Of a stretch of DNA of 40,384 bases, positions 24,468 to 37,249 are shown in pieces. The DNA comes from Sedimenticola sp. (lineage in GTDB: Bacteria; Pseudomonadota; Gammaproteobacteria; Chromatiales; Chromatiaceae). The notes under the pieces are model-generated. The model saw only the letters and a list, made by a program, of their open reading frames with translations, searched no databases and was not told the origin of the DNA. The translations under genes and the position numbers were made by a program. The stretch spans positions 1-40,384 of the forward strand of contig DRKS01000096.1 of NCBI GenBank assembly GCA_011051655.1, written 5' to 3'. Within the stretch, counting starts at the first letter, position 1, and every line of letters begins with the position of its first letter.

Positions 24468-25229
24468 GTGGGCATTGGCAAGCTCCTGGTCGTCGTCGGC
24501 ATCGGCCTGGGCCTGTGGCTGGCGTACCGCTGGTTCATCGGCACCCCTCCGGAGAAGGTGGCGAAGTCCCTGACGCGGGCCGCCATCGTGGCGGCCGTCG
24601 CCCTGCTTGTCGTCCTGGCCGCGACGGGCCGCCTGCACCCCCTGTTCGCCGCCATCGGGGCCGGGGCCGGCGCCCTGTTCACCCTGGCCCAGCGCCTGTT
24701 GCGCATGCCCTGGGCCATTGCCCTGGCGCAGCGTCTTTTCCACGCCTACCGGGCCGGCAAAAACGCGGACGGCCCTTCGGCCGGACAGCGCTCCCAGGTG
24801 CAGACCCGCTTCATTCGCATGTTCCTCGATCATGACAGCGGCGAGATGGGGGGGGAGGTGATCGCGGGCAGGATGGCCGGGCGCCGCCTGAGCGAACTCG
24901 ACCTGTCCCAACTGACGGCCCTGTGGCGGGAATACAATGCCGAGGACCCCGAATCCGCCGACCTCCTCGAGGCCTATCTCAACCGTATCCATGGGGAGGC
25001 CTGGCGCGATCACTGCGAGGCCGGCGCCGGCCGGGCGGAGACGCCGGCCGATACCCGGATGAGCCCGGAGGAGGCGCGCAAGATCCTGGGAGTCCAGGAG
25101 GGGGCCGGCGCGGAGGAGATCATCAGCGCTCACCGGCGCCTGGCCCAGAAGCTCCACCCGGACAGGGGCGGCTCGACCTACCTGGCGGCCAAGATCAACC
25201 GGGCGAAAGATGTATTGCTGGGGAAATGA
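24468..25229 (+). CDS. Membrane-anchored J-domain (DnaJ-like) protein
   Basis: The 253-residue protein has two or three N-terminal membrane helices (about 5-22, 36-54 and possibly 57-75). A linker and a C-terminal short J domain follow (about 198-253), with the HPD motif at 230-232 (QKLHPDRGGS). The layout resembles TIM14/DjlA-like membrane co-chaperones that recruit and stimulate DnaK at the membrane. It has a GTG start with AAGGA upstream, just four bases after the VWA gene stop, so the two genes are co-transcribed. Partner or substrate is unknown; pairing with a VWA protein suggests an assembly function, which is inference. Confidence 0.82.
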   Translation: MGIGKLLVVVGIGLGLWLAYRWFIGTPPEKVAKSLTRAAIVAAVALLVVLAATGRLHPLFAAIGAGAGALFTLAQRLLRMPWAIALAQRLFHAYRAGKNADGPSAGQRSQVQTRFIRMFLDHDSGEMGGEVIAGRMAGRRLSELDLSQLTALWREYNAEDPESADLLEAYLNRIHGEAWRDHCEAGAGRAETPADTRMSPEEARKILGVQEGAGAEEIISAHRRLAQKLHPDRGGSTYLAAKINRAKDVLLGK

Positions 25230-25280
25230 AACCCCTGCGGAAACGGCCGCTTCGGCAACTTTGCTAAACTTTCGATTAGT

Positions 25281-27545
25281 ATGACTATTCAAAACAAGCT
25301 GAGGATGGCCCTTGGCGCCATTACCGTGCTGGTTGTGGTTATCGGCGCCTCCATTGTTAATTCCGAGGCGAGTGCAGTCACGATTATCATCAATGTTTCG
25401 GCAATCATCCTCGCGCTTATAACCGCCATTATTCTGGGGCTGCCCCAGGATATTACCGAGCTCCGCCAGGTGGAACTGGCGCTGAAGGAGACCGAGGAAC
25501 GCAAGCACGCCATCCTGGACGCCGCGCTGGACGGCATCATCACCATCGACGTGGAAGGCAACGTGGTGGAATTCAATCCGGCGGCTGAAAGGATGTTCGG
25601 ATATACAAGTGATGAAGTACGCGGAAAGAATCTGGCGGAGTTCATTATTCCGCCTCACTTGCGGGAGCGGCATTATCTCGGCCTGAAAAGGTTTCAGCAG
25701 ACCGGGGTGGCCACCATCCTGGGCAAGAGAATCGAGCTTTCCGCCATCCGGGCAAATGGGGACGAATTCCCCATCGAACTCACCATTACCCTGATTGACC
25801 TCGAAAACCGCCGTTTTTTTACCGGCTTCATCCGTGATATCAGCGAGCGGAAACTTGCAGAGGACAGATTGCGCACCCTGTCCCAGGCGGTTGACCAGAG
25901 TCCCGCCTCGGTCGTCATCACGGACCCCGAGGGCGTCATCGAATACGTCAATCCCAAGTTTACCCAGATCACGGGCTACACCAGCGAAGAAGTCATTGGT
26001 AAAAAGCCCAGTATTCTCAAATCCGGAAAAACCACGGAGGAAGAATATGCGCAACTGTGGAAAACGATAACCGCCGGCAATGAATGGCGGGGTAAATTCT
26101 GCAACAGGAAAAAGAACGGTGAATTGGTCTGGGAGCAGCAGGCCATTTCCCCCATCAAGGGGCTGGATGGCAGGATAACCCATTTTCTCGCGGTCAAGGA
26201 GGATATTACGGATCAGATGGCGTATGAGGAGCGCCTCCTGCATCAGGCCAATTTCGACGGCCTGACGGATCTGCCCAATCGCGTGCTGGTGCTGGACCGG
26301 CTGTCCCAGGCGATACTGGGCGCCCAGCGTGATGGCGGCATCGTCGCCCTGTTGTATCTCGATCTGGACCGTTTCAAATATATCAACGATACCCTGGGCC
26401 ATGATTTCGGCGACCGGGTCCTGATAGAAACCGCCAGACGCATCAGAAAATGCGTGCGCGGCATCGATACCGTGGGGCGCCTTGGAGGGGATGAGTTTCT
26501 GGTGATCCTGCATGATCTCCACAACGCCATGAAGGCCGGGTCCATAGCGGGGAAGATCCTGGCGGCCCTGGATGCCCCCATCATGCTGGAGGGAAAAGAA
26601 CTCACCGTGACGGCAAGCATCGGAATCGCCGTTTATCCCGATGGGGGCGAGTCGCCGGACGCCCTGTTGAGCAATGCGGATACCGCCATGTACGAAGCCA
26701 AGCAACAGGGCCGCAACGCCTACCGTTTCTTCACCCGGCAGATGAACAAGCTGCTGGTCAAAAGGCTCAGGCAGGAGCAGCAGCTCCATCATGCCATGGA
26801 AAACCAGGAATTCGAGGTCTATTATCAGCCCTTCATCGACCTGAATACGGGTACAGTAGTGGGCGCCGAGGCTCTGTTGCGCTGGAACAATCCCGTGGAG
26901 GGGAAGGTGCCGCCGGATGAATTCATTCCCGTGGCGGAGGACATCGGCGTCATAGAATCCATCGGCGAATGGGTGTTGGCAATGGCCTGCCAGGAGGCCA
27001 AGGCGTTGTGCCAGCGCGATCCCGCATTCTTCATATCGGTCAACCTCTCCCCGCGCCAGTTCGCGGGCGGCAAAACCATGGACGCCGTCATTCATGCGCT
27101 CGAAAACACGGGGCTCGCGCCCGAGTGCCTGGAACTCGAAATCAAGGAGAGCCTGCTCATGAAGAATGTGGATGAAGCCACGCGCACCCTGGAGGCGCTC
27201 AGTAAAATCGGCATCCAACTGGCCATGGATGATTTCGGCGCCGGATGCTCGTCTTTGAGCAACCTCAGGCATTTCCCCTTCAATGTTCTGAAAATCGACC
27301 GCACCTTCATGACCGATGTTCCCGGCGACCCGGAAAACACGGCGCTGGTCCGGGCGATTATCTGCATGGCGAAAAGCCTGGACATGACGGTGATCGCTGA
27401 GGGAATCGAGACGGCGGAGCAACTGGAGCTGGTCACCGGGCTTGGCGCCGACATCGGCCAGGGCTATTTTCTCGGGCGCCCCATGCCGGCCGGTGAATTC
27501 AAGGATTTCTCCTTGTCCGGCGGGGCCAGACATTTCTCGGCATGA
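25281..27545 (+). CDS. PAS-PAS-GGDEF-EAL cyclic-di-GMP enzyme
   Basis: The 754-residue protein has two N-terminal hydrophobic segments (about 10-27, 33-54). Two PAS domains follow (about 73-190 and 198-315), then GGDEF (about 325-485) and EAL (about 495-745). The cyclase motif GGDEF (402-406) is intact, with an inhibitory RxxD site (R393-D396) five residues upstream. The EAL domain keeps E530-A-L, the DDFG motif (650-653), K671 and the EGIET segment, so both activities are possible. It may switch activity with redox or ligand binding at the PAS domains. Its stop overlaps the start of the next ABC ATPase gene (ATGA). Confidence 0.93.
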   Translation: MTIQNKLRMALGAITVLVVVIGASIVNSEASAVTIIINVSAIILALITAIILGLPQDITELRQVELALKETEERKHAILDAALDGIITIDVEGNVVEFNPAAERMFGYTSDEVRGKNLAEFIIPPHLRERHYLGLKRFQQTGVATILGKRIELSAIRANGDEFPIELTITLIDLENRRFFTGFIRDISERKLAEDRLRTLSQAVDQSPASVVITDPEGVIEYVNPKFTQITGYTSEEVIGKKPSILKSGKTTEEEYAQLWKTITAGNEWRGKFCNRKKNGELVWEQQAISPIKGLDGRITHFLAVKEDITDQMAYEERLLHQANFDGLTDLPNRVLVLDRLSQAILGAQRDGGIVALLYLDLDRFKYINDTLGHDFGDRVLIETARRIRKCVRGIDTVGRLGGDEFLVILHDLHNAMKAGSIAGKILAALDAPIMLEGKELTVTASIGIAVYPDGGESPDALLSNADTAMYEAKQQGRNAYRFFTRQMNKLLVKRLRQEQQLHHAMENQEFEVYYQPFIDLNTGTVVGAEALLRWNNPVEGKVPPDEFIPVAEDIGVIESIGEWVLAMACQEAKALCQRDPAFFISVNLSPRQFAGGKTMDAVIHALENTGLAPECLELEIKESLLMKNVDEATRTLEALSKIGIQLAMDDFGAGCSSLSNLRHFPFNVLKIDRTFMTDVPGDPENTALVRAIICMAKSLDMTVIAEGIETAEQLELVTGLGADIGQGYFLGRPMPAGEFKDFSLSGGARHFSA

Positions 27546-28252
27546 ACGGCGCCGGCGCCGGGCCCTTTGTCCGGTTTGAAAACCTGACCCGCACCTACCG
27601 GCAGGGCGCATGCCGGCGGCCGGTGCTGGATAAACTCCATGGCGAGATCCGCCGGGGCGAGAGCGTGGCCCTGCTGGGCCGCAGCGGCTGCGGCAAATCC
27701 ACCCTGTTGAACCTTGCCGGCGGCATCGATGAGCCCGACAGCGGCTCGATTTTCATCGATGGCGTCTGCATCACCGGAATGGACGAGCATGCCCGGACCC
27801 TGTTCCGGCGCCGCAACATCGGCTTCATCTACCAGTTCTTCAACTTGGTGCCCACCCTGACCGTGGAGGAAAACCTGCTGCTGCCGCTGGAGCTGAATGG
27901 CTGGTCCCCGGCCAAGGGCCGCCGGCGCTGCCGGGAACTGCTGGCGGCGGTGGATTTGTCCGACCGGGCCGGCGCCTTCCCGGATCAACTCTCCGGCGGC
28001 GAGCAGCAGCGGGTGGCCGTGGCGCGCGCCCTGGTGCACGGTCCCGCGCTGGTGCTGGCGGATGAACCCACGGGCAACCTGGATGCCGACAACGGCCGGC
28101 AGGTGCTGGAGCTGCTCGACCGGCTGGTGCGCGACGGGCAATGCACCCTGCTCCTGGTAACCCACAGCCGGGCCGTGGCGTCCCGGGCCGATCGTATCCT
28201 CACGCTGACCAGGGGGCGGCTGAGCGGCGTGGAGGAGGGGGCGCTCTGGTGA
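27542..28252 (+). CDS. LolD-like ABC exporter ATPase
   Basis: The 236-residue ATPase is of the LolD/MacB/FtsE branch. It has Walker [10 protein letters not shown] (46-54), Q-loop Q98 ([20 protein letters not shown]), signature LSGGE (150-154), Walker B LVLADEP (170-176) and switch H208. It pairs with the large FtsX-like permease encoded next, whose GTG overlaps its stop. Its own ATG overlaps the stop of the c-di-GMP enzyme gene. The set ATPase, 800-residue permease and secreted CrtC/AttH-like protein is a recurrent gene trio of unknown cargo. Confidence 0.92.
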   Translation: MNGAGAGPFVRFENLTRTYRQGACRRPVLDKLHGEIRRGESVALLGRSGCGKSTLLNLAGGIDEPDSGSIFIDGVCITGMDEHARTLFRRRNIGFIYQFFNLVPTLTVEENLLLPLELNGWSPAKGRRRCRELLAAVDLSDRAGAFPDQLSGGEQQRVAVARALVHGPALVLADEPTGNLDADNGRQVLELLDRLVRDGQCTLLLVTHSRAVASRADRILTLTRGRLSGVEEGALW

Positions 28253-30786
28253 AGACCCTGCTTTGGCGTGCCAGTCTGAGATACCTCGGGCGGCATCCTT
28301 GGCAGACGGGGCTCTCCATGCTGGGCATCGCCCTCGGCGTGGCCGTGGTGGTGGCGGTGGAGCTCGCCAACGAGAGCGCCCGGCGGGCCTTCGATCTCTC
28401 CATGCAGGCGGTCACCGGCCGGGCCAGCCACCAGATCATCGGCGGGCCGGCCGGGCTGGAGGAATCCCTGTACGCGCGGTTGCGGCGGCAAGGCGCCGCC
28501 CCCCTCAGCGCGCCGGTGGTTTCGGGCCATGTGACCCATGGGGACTACAGCTTGCGGCTGCTCGGTATCGATCCGTTCGCCGAACGGCGGTTCCGCAATT
28601 TCCTCGGTTATGCGCCGGACGGGCAGGGAGAGGGCCTGCTGCGCCAGTTGCTGACCCGTCCCGGCGCCGTCCTGATGAGCCGCACTCTGGCGTCGAGGCT
28701 TGGGTTGCGGGTGGGCGGCTCCCTGGAACTGCTGGTCTCCGGCCGCAAGCGCCAGGCCGTGCTGGCGGGGGTCCTCCATCCGCCGCCCCAAAAGGCGGCC
28801 GCCATGACCGACCTGCTGGTGGCCGATATCGCCACCGCCCAGGAGCTGCTGGGCAGACTGGGGCGGCTCAGCCGGATCGATCTCATCCTGCCGGAGGGGG
28901 ACAGGGCGGCGGCCGGGGCCGTGGAGGCCCTGCTGCCGGCGGGGGCGAGGCTGACCCCGGCCGCCGCCCGCGCCAGGGCCATGCAAGAGATGACCCGCGC
29001 CTTCGCCGTCAACCTCAGCGCCATGAGCCTGCTGGCGCTGCTGGTGGGGATGTTCCTCATCTACAACACCATGTCCTTTTCGGTCCTGCAGCGGCGGGAG
29101 CTGCTGGGGACCCTGCGGGTGCTGGGGGCGGGGCGGCGGGATATCCTTGCCCTGGTGCTGGGCGAAGGCCTGCTGATCGGCGCGGCGGGCACGGCGCTGG
29201 GCCTGCTGCTGGGCGTCCTGCTGGCCCAGGAGCTGGTGCAACTGGTGACCCGCACCATCAATGATCTCTATTTCACCCTCGGCGTCAGCGGCCTTTTTCC
29301 GACGCCGGCCGGGCTGGCCAGGGGCGCGCTGCTCGGCGTCGGCGGAACCCTGCTGGCGGTGCTGGCGCCGGCCTCCGAGGCGGCCTGCTCGCCCCCGCGC
29401 GCGGTGCTGGACCGTTCCCGCATAGAGGGACGGGCGGGACGCCTGATTCCGTCCCTCGCCGGGGCGGGGGCCGGCTGCATCCTGGTGGCCCTGCTGTTGC
29501 TGCTGCCCGGCCGCAGCCTGGTGCTGGGTTTCGTGGCGCTGTTTGGCCTGATCCTCGGCTTCAGCCTGCTGACCCCGGCGGCGGTGGCGCTGGCGAGCCG
29601 CCTTGCCGCCCCCCTGTTGGGAAGCCTGCTCGGCGTCTTTGGCCGCATGGCGGTGCGCGGGGTGCGGGCCTCCCTGAGCCGCACCGGCGTGGCCATCGCC
29701 GCCCTGAGCATCGCCCTGTCGGCCACCGTGGGGGTCGGCGTCATGGTGGGCAGCTTCCGGCTGTCGGTGCAGCAGTGGCTGGAGGCCACCCTGCGGGCGG
29801 ATATCTATGTCTCCCCGGTCACCCCCTCCAATACCGGCAACGAGGCCTCGCTGGACCCGGCGCTGATCGCGGCAATCCGGTCGGTTCCCGGCATTGCCGG
29901 CATCAGCCAGGGGCGGCCGGCCAACGTGCAGTCGGGGGAGGGCATCACCCACCTGTACGCCATCCGGATGGCCAGGGGCAGCTATGCCGGGGTCGAGCTG
30001 CTGGAGGGCAGGCCCGGGACGGTGTGGCCCCTGTTCGACCGGGAACAGGCGGTGCTCGTCTCCGAGCCCTACGCCTATCGCCACGGCCTGCATGCCGGCG
30101 ACAGCCTGACCCTGGATACGGACCGGGGGCGGCGGGAATTCCGGGTGGCCGGGGTGTTCCGGGACTATGGCGCGGACCATGGGGTGGTGAACATGCGCAT
30201 GTCCCTCTACCGGCAATACTGGGACGACGACAGCGTCTACTCCCTGGGGCTCTACCTGGAGCCCGGGGTGGATGCCGACACCATGGTGGAGCAATTGTAT
30301 GCCCTGGCCGGCGACAGGCAGGCCCTGCGCATCCGCTCCAACCGGACCCTGCGCGAATCCTCCATGGAGACCTTCGACCGCACCTTCGCCATCACCAATG
30401 TGCTGCGCCTGCTGGTCATCGCCGTCGCCTTCGTGGGCATCCTGAGCGCGCTCATGGCCCTGCAACTGGAGAAGGCGCGGGAACTGGCGGTGCTGCGGGC
30501 CACCGGCTTCACCCCGGGACAGATCTGGGGGCTGGTGACCACCCAGACCGGCTTCATGGGCCTGCTCGCGGGCCTGCTGGCGATACCATTGGGCCTGATG
30601 CTGGCGATGCTGCTGATCCATGTCATCAACTGGCGCGCCTTCGGCTGGAGCATGGATGTGATCCTGCCCGGCGGCGTGTTGGCGGAGGCCCTGCTGCTGG
30701 CCCTGGCCGCCGCCTTGCTGGCCGGCCTCTACCCGGCCTGGCGCATGGCGCGCACGCCGCCCGCCCTGGCCCTGCGGCAGGAGTGA
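28249..30786 (+). CDS. Large FtsX-type ABC exporter permease
   Basis: The 845-residue membrane protein has two FtsX domains, the duplicated ten-helix layout of large LolCE-like permeases (COG0577 group). An N-terminal helix (about 18-38) precedes the first periplasmic region. A four-helix block lies around residues 255-460, and a second module begins near residue 463. The C-terminal FtsX domain includes [20 protein letters not shown], the ATPase coupling segment. It starts at GTG 28249 after GGAGGAGGGGG; frames extending further left overlap the ATPase gene and are spurious. The stop overlaps the next ATG (TGATG). Confidence 0.9.
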   Translation: MKTLLWRASLRYLGRHPWQTGLSMLGIALGVAVVVAVELANESARRAFDLSMQAVTGRASHQIIGGPAGLEESLYARLRRQGAAPLSAPVVSGHVTHGDYSLRLLGIDPFAERRFRNFLGYAPDGQGEGLLRQLLTRPGAVLMSRTLASRLGLRVGGSLELLVSGRKRQAVLAGVLHPPPQKAAAMTDLLVADIATAQELLGRLGRLSRIDLILPEGDRAAAGAVEALLPAGARLTPAAARARAMQEMTRAFAVNLSAMSLLALLVGMFLIYNTMSFSVLQRRELLGTLRVLGAGRRDILALVLGEGLLIGAAGTALGLLLGVLLAQELVQLVTRTINDLYFTLGVSGLFPTPAGLARGALLGVGGTLLAVLAPASEAACSPPRAVLDRSRIEGRAGRLIPSLAGAGAGCILVALLLLLPGRSLVLGFVALFGLILGFSLLTPAAVALASRLAAPLLGSLLGVFGRMAVRGVRASLSRTGVAIAALSIALSATVGVGVMVGSFRLSVQQWLEATLRADIYVSPVTPSNTGNEASLDPALIAAIRSVPGIAGISQGRPANVQSGEGITHLYAIRMARGSYAGVELLEGRPGTVWPLFDREQAVLVSEPYAYRHGLHAGDSLTLDTDRGRREFRVAGVFRDYGADHGVVNMRMSLYRQYWDDDSVYSLGLYLEPGVDADTMVEQLYALAGDRQALRIRSNRTLRESSMETFDRTFAITNVLRLLVIAVAFVGILSALMALQLEKARELAVLRATGFTPGQIWGLVTTQTGFMGLLAGLLAIPLGLMLAMLLIHVINWRAFGWSMDVILPGGVLAEALLLALAAALLAGLYPAWRMARTPPALALRQE

Positions 30787-31910
30787 TGCGCCCGCTCGCC
30801 CTGGCTGTCCTGTTGGCCGCCGGCCTGCTGGCCTGGTGGCTGTTCTCCCCGCGGACCCCGCCGCCATCGGACGCCCCCGGGATCGGCGACATATTGGGCG
30901 GCGCGCCCGAAGAGGGCTTCGAGCGGGCCCTGGCCCCGCGGCCCTTCCGCTTTCCCGCGGATCACGGCGCCCACCCGGGATTTCGCAACGAGTGGTGGTA
31001 TTTCACCGGCAACCTGCAAACGGACCGGGGGCGGCGCTTCGGGTTCCAGCTGGTGTTCTTCCGCAACGCCCTGGCGCCGGGGAAGGCGGATGGCCAATCG
31101 CCCTGGCGCACCCATCAGACCTGGATGGCCCACTTCGCCCTGACCGACCCCGGGGCCGGCCGGTTTCACGCCTTCGAGCGCCTGAGCCGCGGGGCCGCCG
31201 GCCTGGCCGGGGCGCGGCCCGATCCCCTTGAAATCTGGCTGGACGACTGGTTCCTGAAGGAAAAAGACGGCCGCTGGCGGCTGTATGCAAAGGAAAAGGG
31301 ATTCTCGTTGAGCCTTTCCCTCAGCCCCCGGCGGCGGCCCGTGCCCCAGGGGGAGGCGGGCCTGAGCCGCAAGAGCGCGGCCCCCGGAAACGCCTCTTAC
31401 TACTACTCCGTCCCGCGCCTGCGGGCCCAGGGGCGAATCACCCTGGACGGCCGCGCCCACCGGGTGAGCGGCCTGGCCTGGCTGGACCGGGAATGGGGCA
31501 CCAGCGCCCTGGCCGACGACCAGGCCGGCTGGGACTGGTTCGCCCTGCAGCTCGACAACGGCGCGGATCTCATGTTCTACCGCCTGCGGCGCAAGGACGG
31601 CGGCCCGGACCCCCACAGCGCGGGCAGCTGGATGACGGCGGACGGGCGAGTGACCCGGCTCGGGGCAAATGACGTAAGGCTGAAGGTCCTGGAATATTGG
31701 TCCAGCCCCAGGGGCGGCCGCTACCCGGTGCGCTGGCGGCTGCGGATCCCGTCACTGGATGTGGATCTGAAAGTGGCGCCGGTGATGGACAATCAGGAGC
31801 TGGATCTGCTGGTGCGCTACTGGGAGGGGGCGGTGGATGTCGCAGGCGTTCAGGCCGGCAAGCCGGTAAGAGGCCGGGGTTACCTGGAGTTGGCGGGGTA
31901 TGGCGATTAG
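30786..31910 (+). CDS. Secreted CrtC/AttH lipocalin-like protein (COG5621)
   Basis: The 374-residue protein has an N-terminal signal/anchor (about 3-22, [17 protein letters not shown]). The rest is the double lipocalin-like fold of the carotenoid 1,2-hydratase/AttH family. Family motifs seen are [27 protein letters not shown] and [15 protein letters not shown]. Relatives are annotated as predicted secreted hydrolases and attachment proteins; true carotenoid hydratase activity is unproven for this group, and no carotenoid genes are nearby. It is translationally coupled to the upstream permease gene (TGATG), so it probably works with the exporter, perhaps as a periplasmic lipid-binding partner. 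Confidence 0.88.
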   Translation: MRPLALAVLLAAGLLAWWLFSPRTPPPSDAPGIGDILGGAPEEGFERALAPRPFRFPADHGAHPGFRNEWWYFTGNLQTDRGRRFGFQLVFFRNALAPGKADGQSPWRTHQTWMAHFALTDPGAGRFHAFERLSRGAAGLAGARPDPLEIWLDDWFLKEKDGRWRLYAKEKGFSLSLSLSPRRRPVPQGEAGLSRKSAAPGNASYYYSVPRLRAQGRITLDGRAHRVSGLAWLDREWGTSALADDQAGWDWFALQLDNGADLMFYRLRRKDGGPDPHSAGSWMTADGRVTRLGANDVRLKVLEYWSSPRGGRYPVRWRLRIPSLDVDLKVAPVMDNQELDLLVRYWEGAVDVAGVQAGKPVRGRGYLELAGYGD

Positions 31911-31998
31911 CTCGGGGGAAGGTTTTCGCTGCGCTCCGCTTATCTATAAGTAACCTGTTTCGGCCGATAGGGCGTCTCGCAAACAAGTCCCGGACTGC

Positions 31999-32040
31999 TA
32001 TCAATGATTGCATTTTCATGGCAAGGCGCTATCATTGATA
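31999..32040 (+). promoter_or_regulatory. FitAB-type operator with embedded promoter
   Basis: The arms TATCAATGAT (31999-32008) and ATCATTGATA (32031-32040) are perfect inverted repeats, 32 bases apart centre to centre, about three helical turns. Each arm is itself nearly palindromic, as expected for ribbon-helix-helix dimers. A sigma-70 promoter is embedded: TTGCAT (32008-32013), a 16-base spacer, and TATCAT (32030-32035). Binding of the antitoxin would cover both boxes and repress the operon. Confidence 0.65.
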
Positions 32041-32077
32041 TCACGTATTAACAGGCCCTAAAGAGGCAGGTGGCGCC

Positions 32078-32314
32078 ATGGCAAATCTCATCGTCAGAAA
32101 TCTCGATCCACGTATCGTCGATGCCCTCAAGCAGCGGGCTGCCCTGCATGGCCGGAGTGCGGAGGCCGAACACCGTGCCCTGTTGGAGGAGTCGCTGCTG
32201 CGCCCAAAACGCAAAAGCTTTGCGGAAGTCCTCAGGTCCATGCCCAATGTGGGAGAGGACGAGGATTTCGAGCGGGTAGAGGATGAAACCGGAAACGATC
32301 ATGCATTTGATTGA
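32078..32314 (+). CDS. FitA-like ribbon-helix-helix antitoxin
   Basis: The 78-residue protein begins with the RHH DNA-binding motif MANLIVRNLDPRIVDALKQR (residues 1-20), followed by the helix ...AEAEHRALLEESL typical of FitA/StbC antitoxins. The acidic C-terminus (about 45-78) should wrap the toxin. The DNA-binding end would bind the inverted repeats at 31999-32040. It precedes and overlaps a PIN-domain toxin gene. GAGG lies upstream of the ATG. Confidence 0.9.
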   Translation: MANLIVRNLDPRIVDALKQRAALHGRSAEAEHRALLEESLLRPKRKSFAEVLRSMPNVGEDEDFERVEDETGNDHAFD

Positions 32315-32720
32315 TACCAATGTTATCAGCGAGGCGCGGAAGTGCTCGAAGGCGGACAAGGGGGTGCGGGATTTCTTCGAGCAGGTTGCCAGGGAGGAGG
32401 CGCAGACTTTTATCTCTGTCATCACCCTGGGTGAGCTGCGCCGCGGGGTCGAGTTGATCCGCCACAGGGGCGATGTGTCCCAGGCCAACCGGCTGGAGAC
32501 CTGGTTGGATATGCTGCTTACCGAATATCGGGATAACATTCTTGGCATCGATCAGGATATCGCCCAGCTCTGGGGACGGCTTCGTGCCCCGCATCCGGAA
32601 AATGCCTTGGACAAACTGATCGCCGCCACGGCACTCGTCTATGACCTGACGGTGGTGACCCGCAATCACAAGGATTTTATCCGTACCGGGGTGCGTGTAT
32701 TAAACCCGTTCAAAGATTAA
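32301..32720 (+). CDS. FitB/VapC-type PIN-domain toxin
   Basis: The 139-residue PIN-domain ribonuclease should cleave RNA, probably tRNA, unless bound by the antitoxin. The metal-binding acids are in place: D5 (LIDTNVISE), E45 (LGELRRG), D104 (NALDKLIAAT) and D125 (TRNHKDF). MHLIDTNVISE is the standard FitB N-terminus, so I start at ATG 32301; an in-frame ATG at 32283 would add six residues. The gene overlaps the antitoxin gene by 14 bases, and a strong terminator follows. Confidence 0.9.
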   Translation: MHLIDTNVISEARKCSKADKGVRDFFEQVAREEAQTFISVITLGELRRGVELIRHRGDVSQANRLETWLDMLLTEYRDNILGIDQDIAQLWGRLRAPHPENALDKLIAATALVYDLTVVTRNHKDFIRTGVRVLNPFKD

Positions 32721-32734
32721 AGAATTCAAGGACA

Positions 32735-32766
32735 GGTCACACATTAGAAATGTGTGACCGCTTTTT
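32735..32766 (+). terminator. Rho-independent terminator after the toxin-antitoxin operon
   Basis: An 11-bp perfect stem (ggtcacacatt / aatgtgtgacc) with a three-base loop is followed by gc and then five T residues (32762-32766). The 5' side lacks an A-run, so it mainly serves the plus strand. It also separates the operon from the convergent RND pump gene. Confidence 0.8.
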
Positions 32767-32850
32767 GATGATTTGGAAGCCGGGGATATAGAGGGTTTCA
32801 CAGGCGTTGCCATCGCGGCAGGGCACTGCTCCTATGCAGCAGGATGTTGA

Positions 32851-36039
<3,189 letters not shown>

Positions 36040-36043
36040 GACC

Positions 36044-37111
36044 TCAGCCCCTGGGTATCGCCACCGGCTTTACCTCTTTACCATCCCGCAGACCGAGAAA
36101 ACCCCGGGTAATGACCTGCTGGCCGGGCTCCAGGCCCTCCAGAATCTCCACCCGGTCACCGCTGCGGATGCCGCTGCGCACGGGGGTTTTCTGGGCCCTG
36201 CCCTCCCCGTCCAGAAGATAGACGAATTCCCCCCCGCGGTCCCGGCGCAGGGCGGAGAAGGGGATCAACAGGCGCCCGGCGGCCGGCAGACGCAGCCTGA
36301 CCCGGGCGAACTGCCCGGCCCGGGCCCCGGCGGGCAGGGGATCGAGGGTTACCTCGACGACGCCCTGGCGGGTGCGCGGATCCAGCTCCGGATGGATCCT
36401 GAGAATACGCCCGGGAAAGGTTTTCGGCCCCAGGGCGTCGATGCGCACCTCGACGGCGTCACCCACCTGCAGGCGGGGCAGCAGCAGCTCCGACAGGGAC
36501 AGCTCGATGATAAGGGAGGCAGGGTCCGCCAGGGTGAGAATGTGGCTGTAGCGGGGCGCCACATCCCCAGGCTCTTTGAGGCGTTCGGTGACGACGCCGT
36601 CAAAGGGCGCTTTGATACGGGTGTGGGCGAGGCGGGTCCGGAGCAGCTTCAGCTCGGCGGCGGCCACATCCACGGCGGTGGCGGCGCGGGCCCGTTCATC
36701 CTGGGAGGCGGCGTGCTTTTTCACCAGGCCGTCGATGCGTTTCAGATCCAGCCTGGCCTGGCGCAGGGTGGCCTCGGCCTTGTCCAGCCCGGCCTGGAGG
36801 ATGTCGTCCTCCAGGCTCAGCAGCAGGGCGCCCCTTCCGACCCTGTCGCCTTCGAAAAAGGGCAGATGGGCAATGCGTCCCTCTTCCTGGTTATAGATGC
36901 GCACCAGGCGCCGCGTGCGCAGGCTGCCCGTCCGCTCGAGCCGGGTGGTGGCGTTTTCGCGTTTCAGGGTGATCGTCTCTACCAGGTGCTCACGGGGAGG
37001 AGTCCTTGCTTTGGGTGCCTTGGCCGGCGGCTTGTCACAAGCGCCCAGCAGCAACGCCAGCATGCAGCCGGCCAGGCCGGCGGGCAATCGGTGGTGGGGC
37101 TTGATGGACAT
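36044..37111 (-). CDS. RND periplasmic adaptor lipoprotein
   Basis: The 355-residue membrane-fusion protein starts MSIKPHHRLPAGLAG and carries a lipobox LLLGAC ending at C25, so it should be a lipoprotein. It has a biotinyl-lipoyl-like half (about 70-95, FFEGDRVGRGALLLSL), a helical hairpin (about 95-150, NATTRLERTGSLRTRRLV lies before), the second half (IKAPFDGVVTERL) and a beta-barrel region to the end. It is translated first and the pump gene begins four bases after its stop. It would connect the pump to an outer-membrane channel, which is not encoded here. A longer frame to the left is spurious, because it overlaps cca. Confidence 0.9.
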   Translation of the reverse strand: MSIKPHHRLPAGLAGCMLALLLGACDKPPAKAPKARTPPREHLVETITLKRENATTRLERTGSLRTRRLVRIYNQEEGRIAHLPFFEGDRVGRGALLLSLEDDILQAGLDKAEATLRQARLDLKRIDGLVKKHAASQDERARAATAVDVAAAELKLLRTRLAHTRIKAPFDGVVTERLKEPGDVAPRYSHILTLADPASLIIELSLSELLLPRLQVGDAVEVRIDALGPKTFPGRILRIHPELDPRTRQGVVEVTLDPLPAGARAGQFARVRLRLPAAGRLLIPFSALRRDRGGEFVYLLDGEGRAQKTPVRSGIRSGDRVEILEGLEPGQQVITRGFLGLRDGKEVKPVAIPRG

Positions 37112-37249
37112 GACGGAAGCAGGGCCAGCGCTTTGGTTGTTTTCCGGTCTCTTTTCACGGATGCTATCGGGCCAGATCTTATAGCGGGAGTTCAGCGTGG
37201 CCAAGTGTGACACCCATCTTACACCGATTCTGACCGGGGGACGCCTGGC
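37112..37249. promoter_or_regulatory. Divergent region between the RND operon and cca
   Basis: This 138-base gap must contain promoters for the RND operon (left) and cca (right). I can see no clear sigma-70 boxes and no operator palindrome. Confidence 0.3.

Noticed and set aside
24294-27611. Very long minus-strand open frame opposite the VWA, J-domain and GGDEF/EAL genes
   Set aside because: It is antisense to genes with clear domains. Its composition (R, G, A, P and Q rich, no recognisable motif) is what GC-rich codon use produces on the opposite strand.
27985-30867. Long minus-strand open frame opposite the large permease
   Set aside because: Same reason: antisense to a confidently identified gene; no family motif or ribosome site.
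30786-31910. Assignment of the CrtC-like gene as a true carotenoid hydratase
   Set aside because: No carotenoid genes lie nearby, and the exporter association fits the COG5621/AttH group better.
32046-32059. A 14-base match between the toxin-antitoxin leader (attaacaggccct region) and the reverse complement near 40006-40019
   Set aside because: A match of this length is expected by chance several times in a window of this size; no longer similarity surrounds it.
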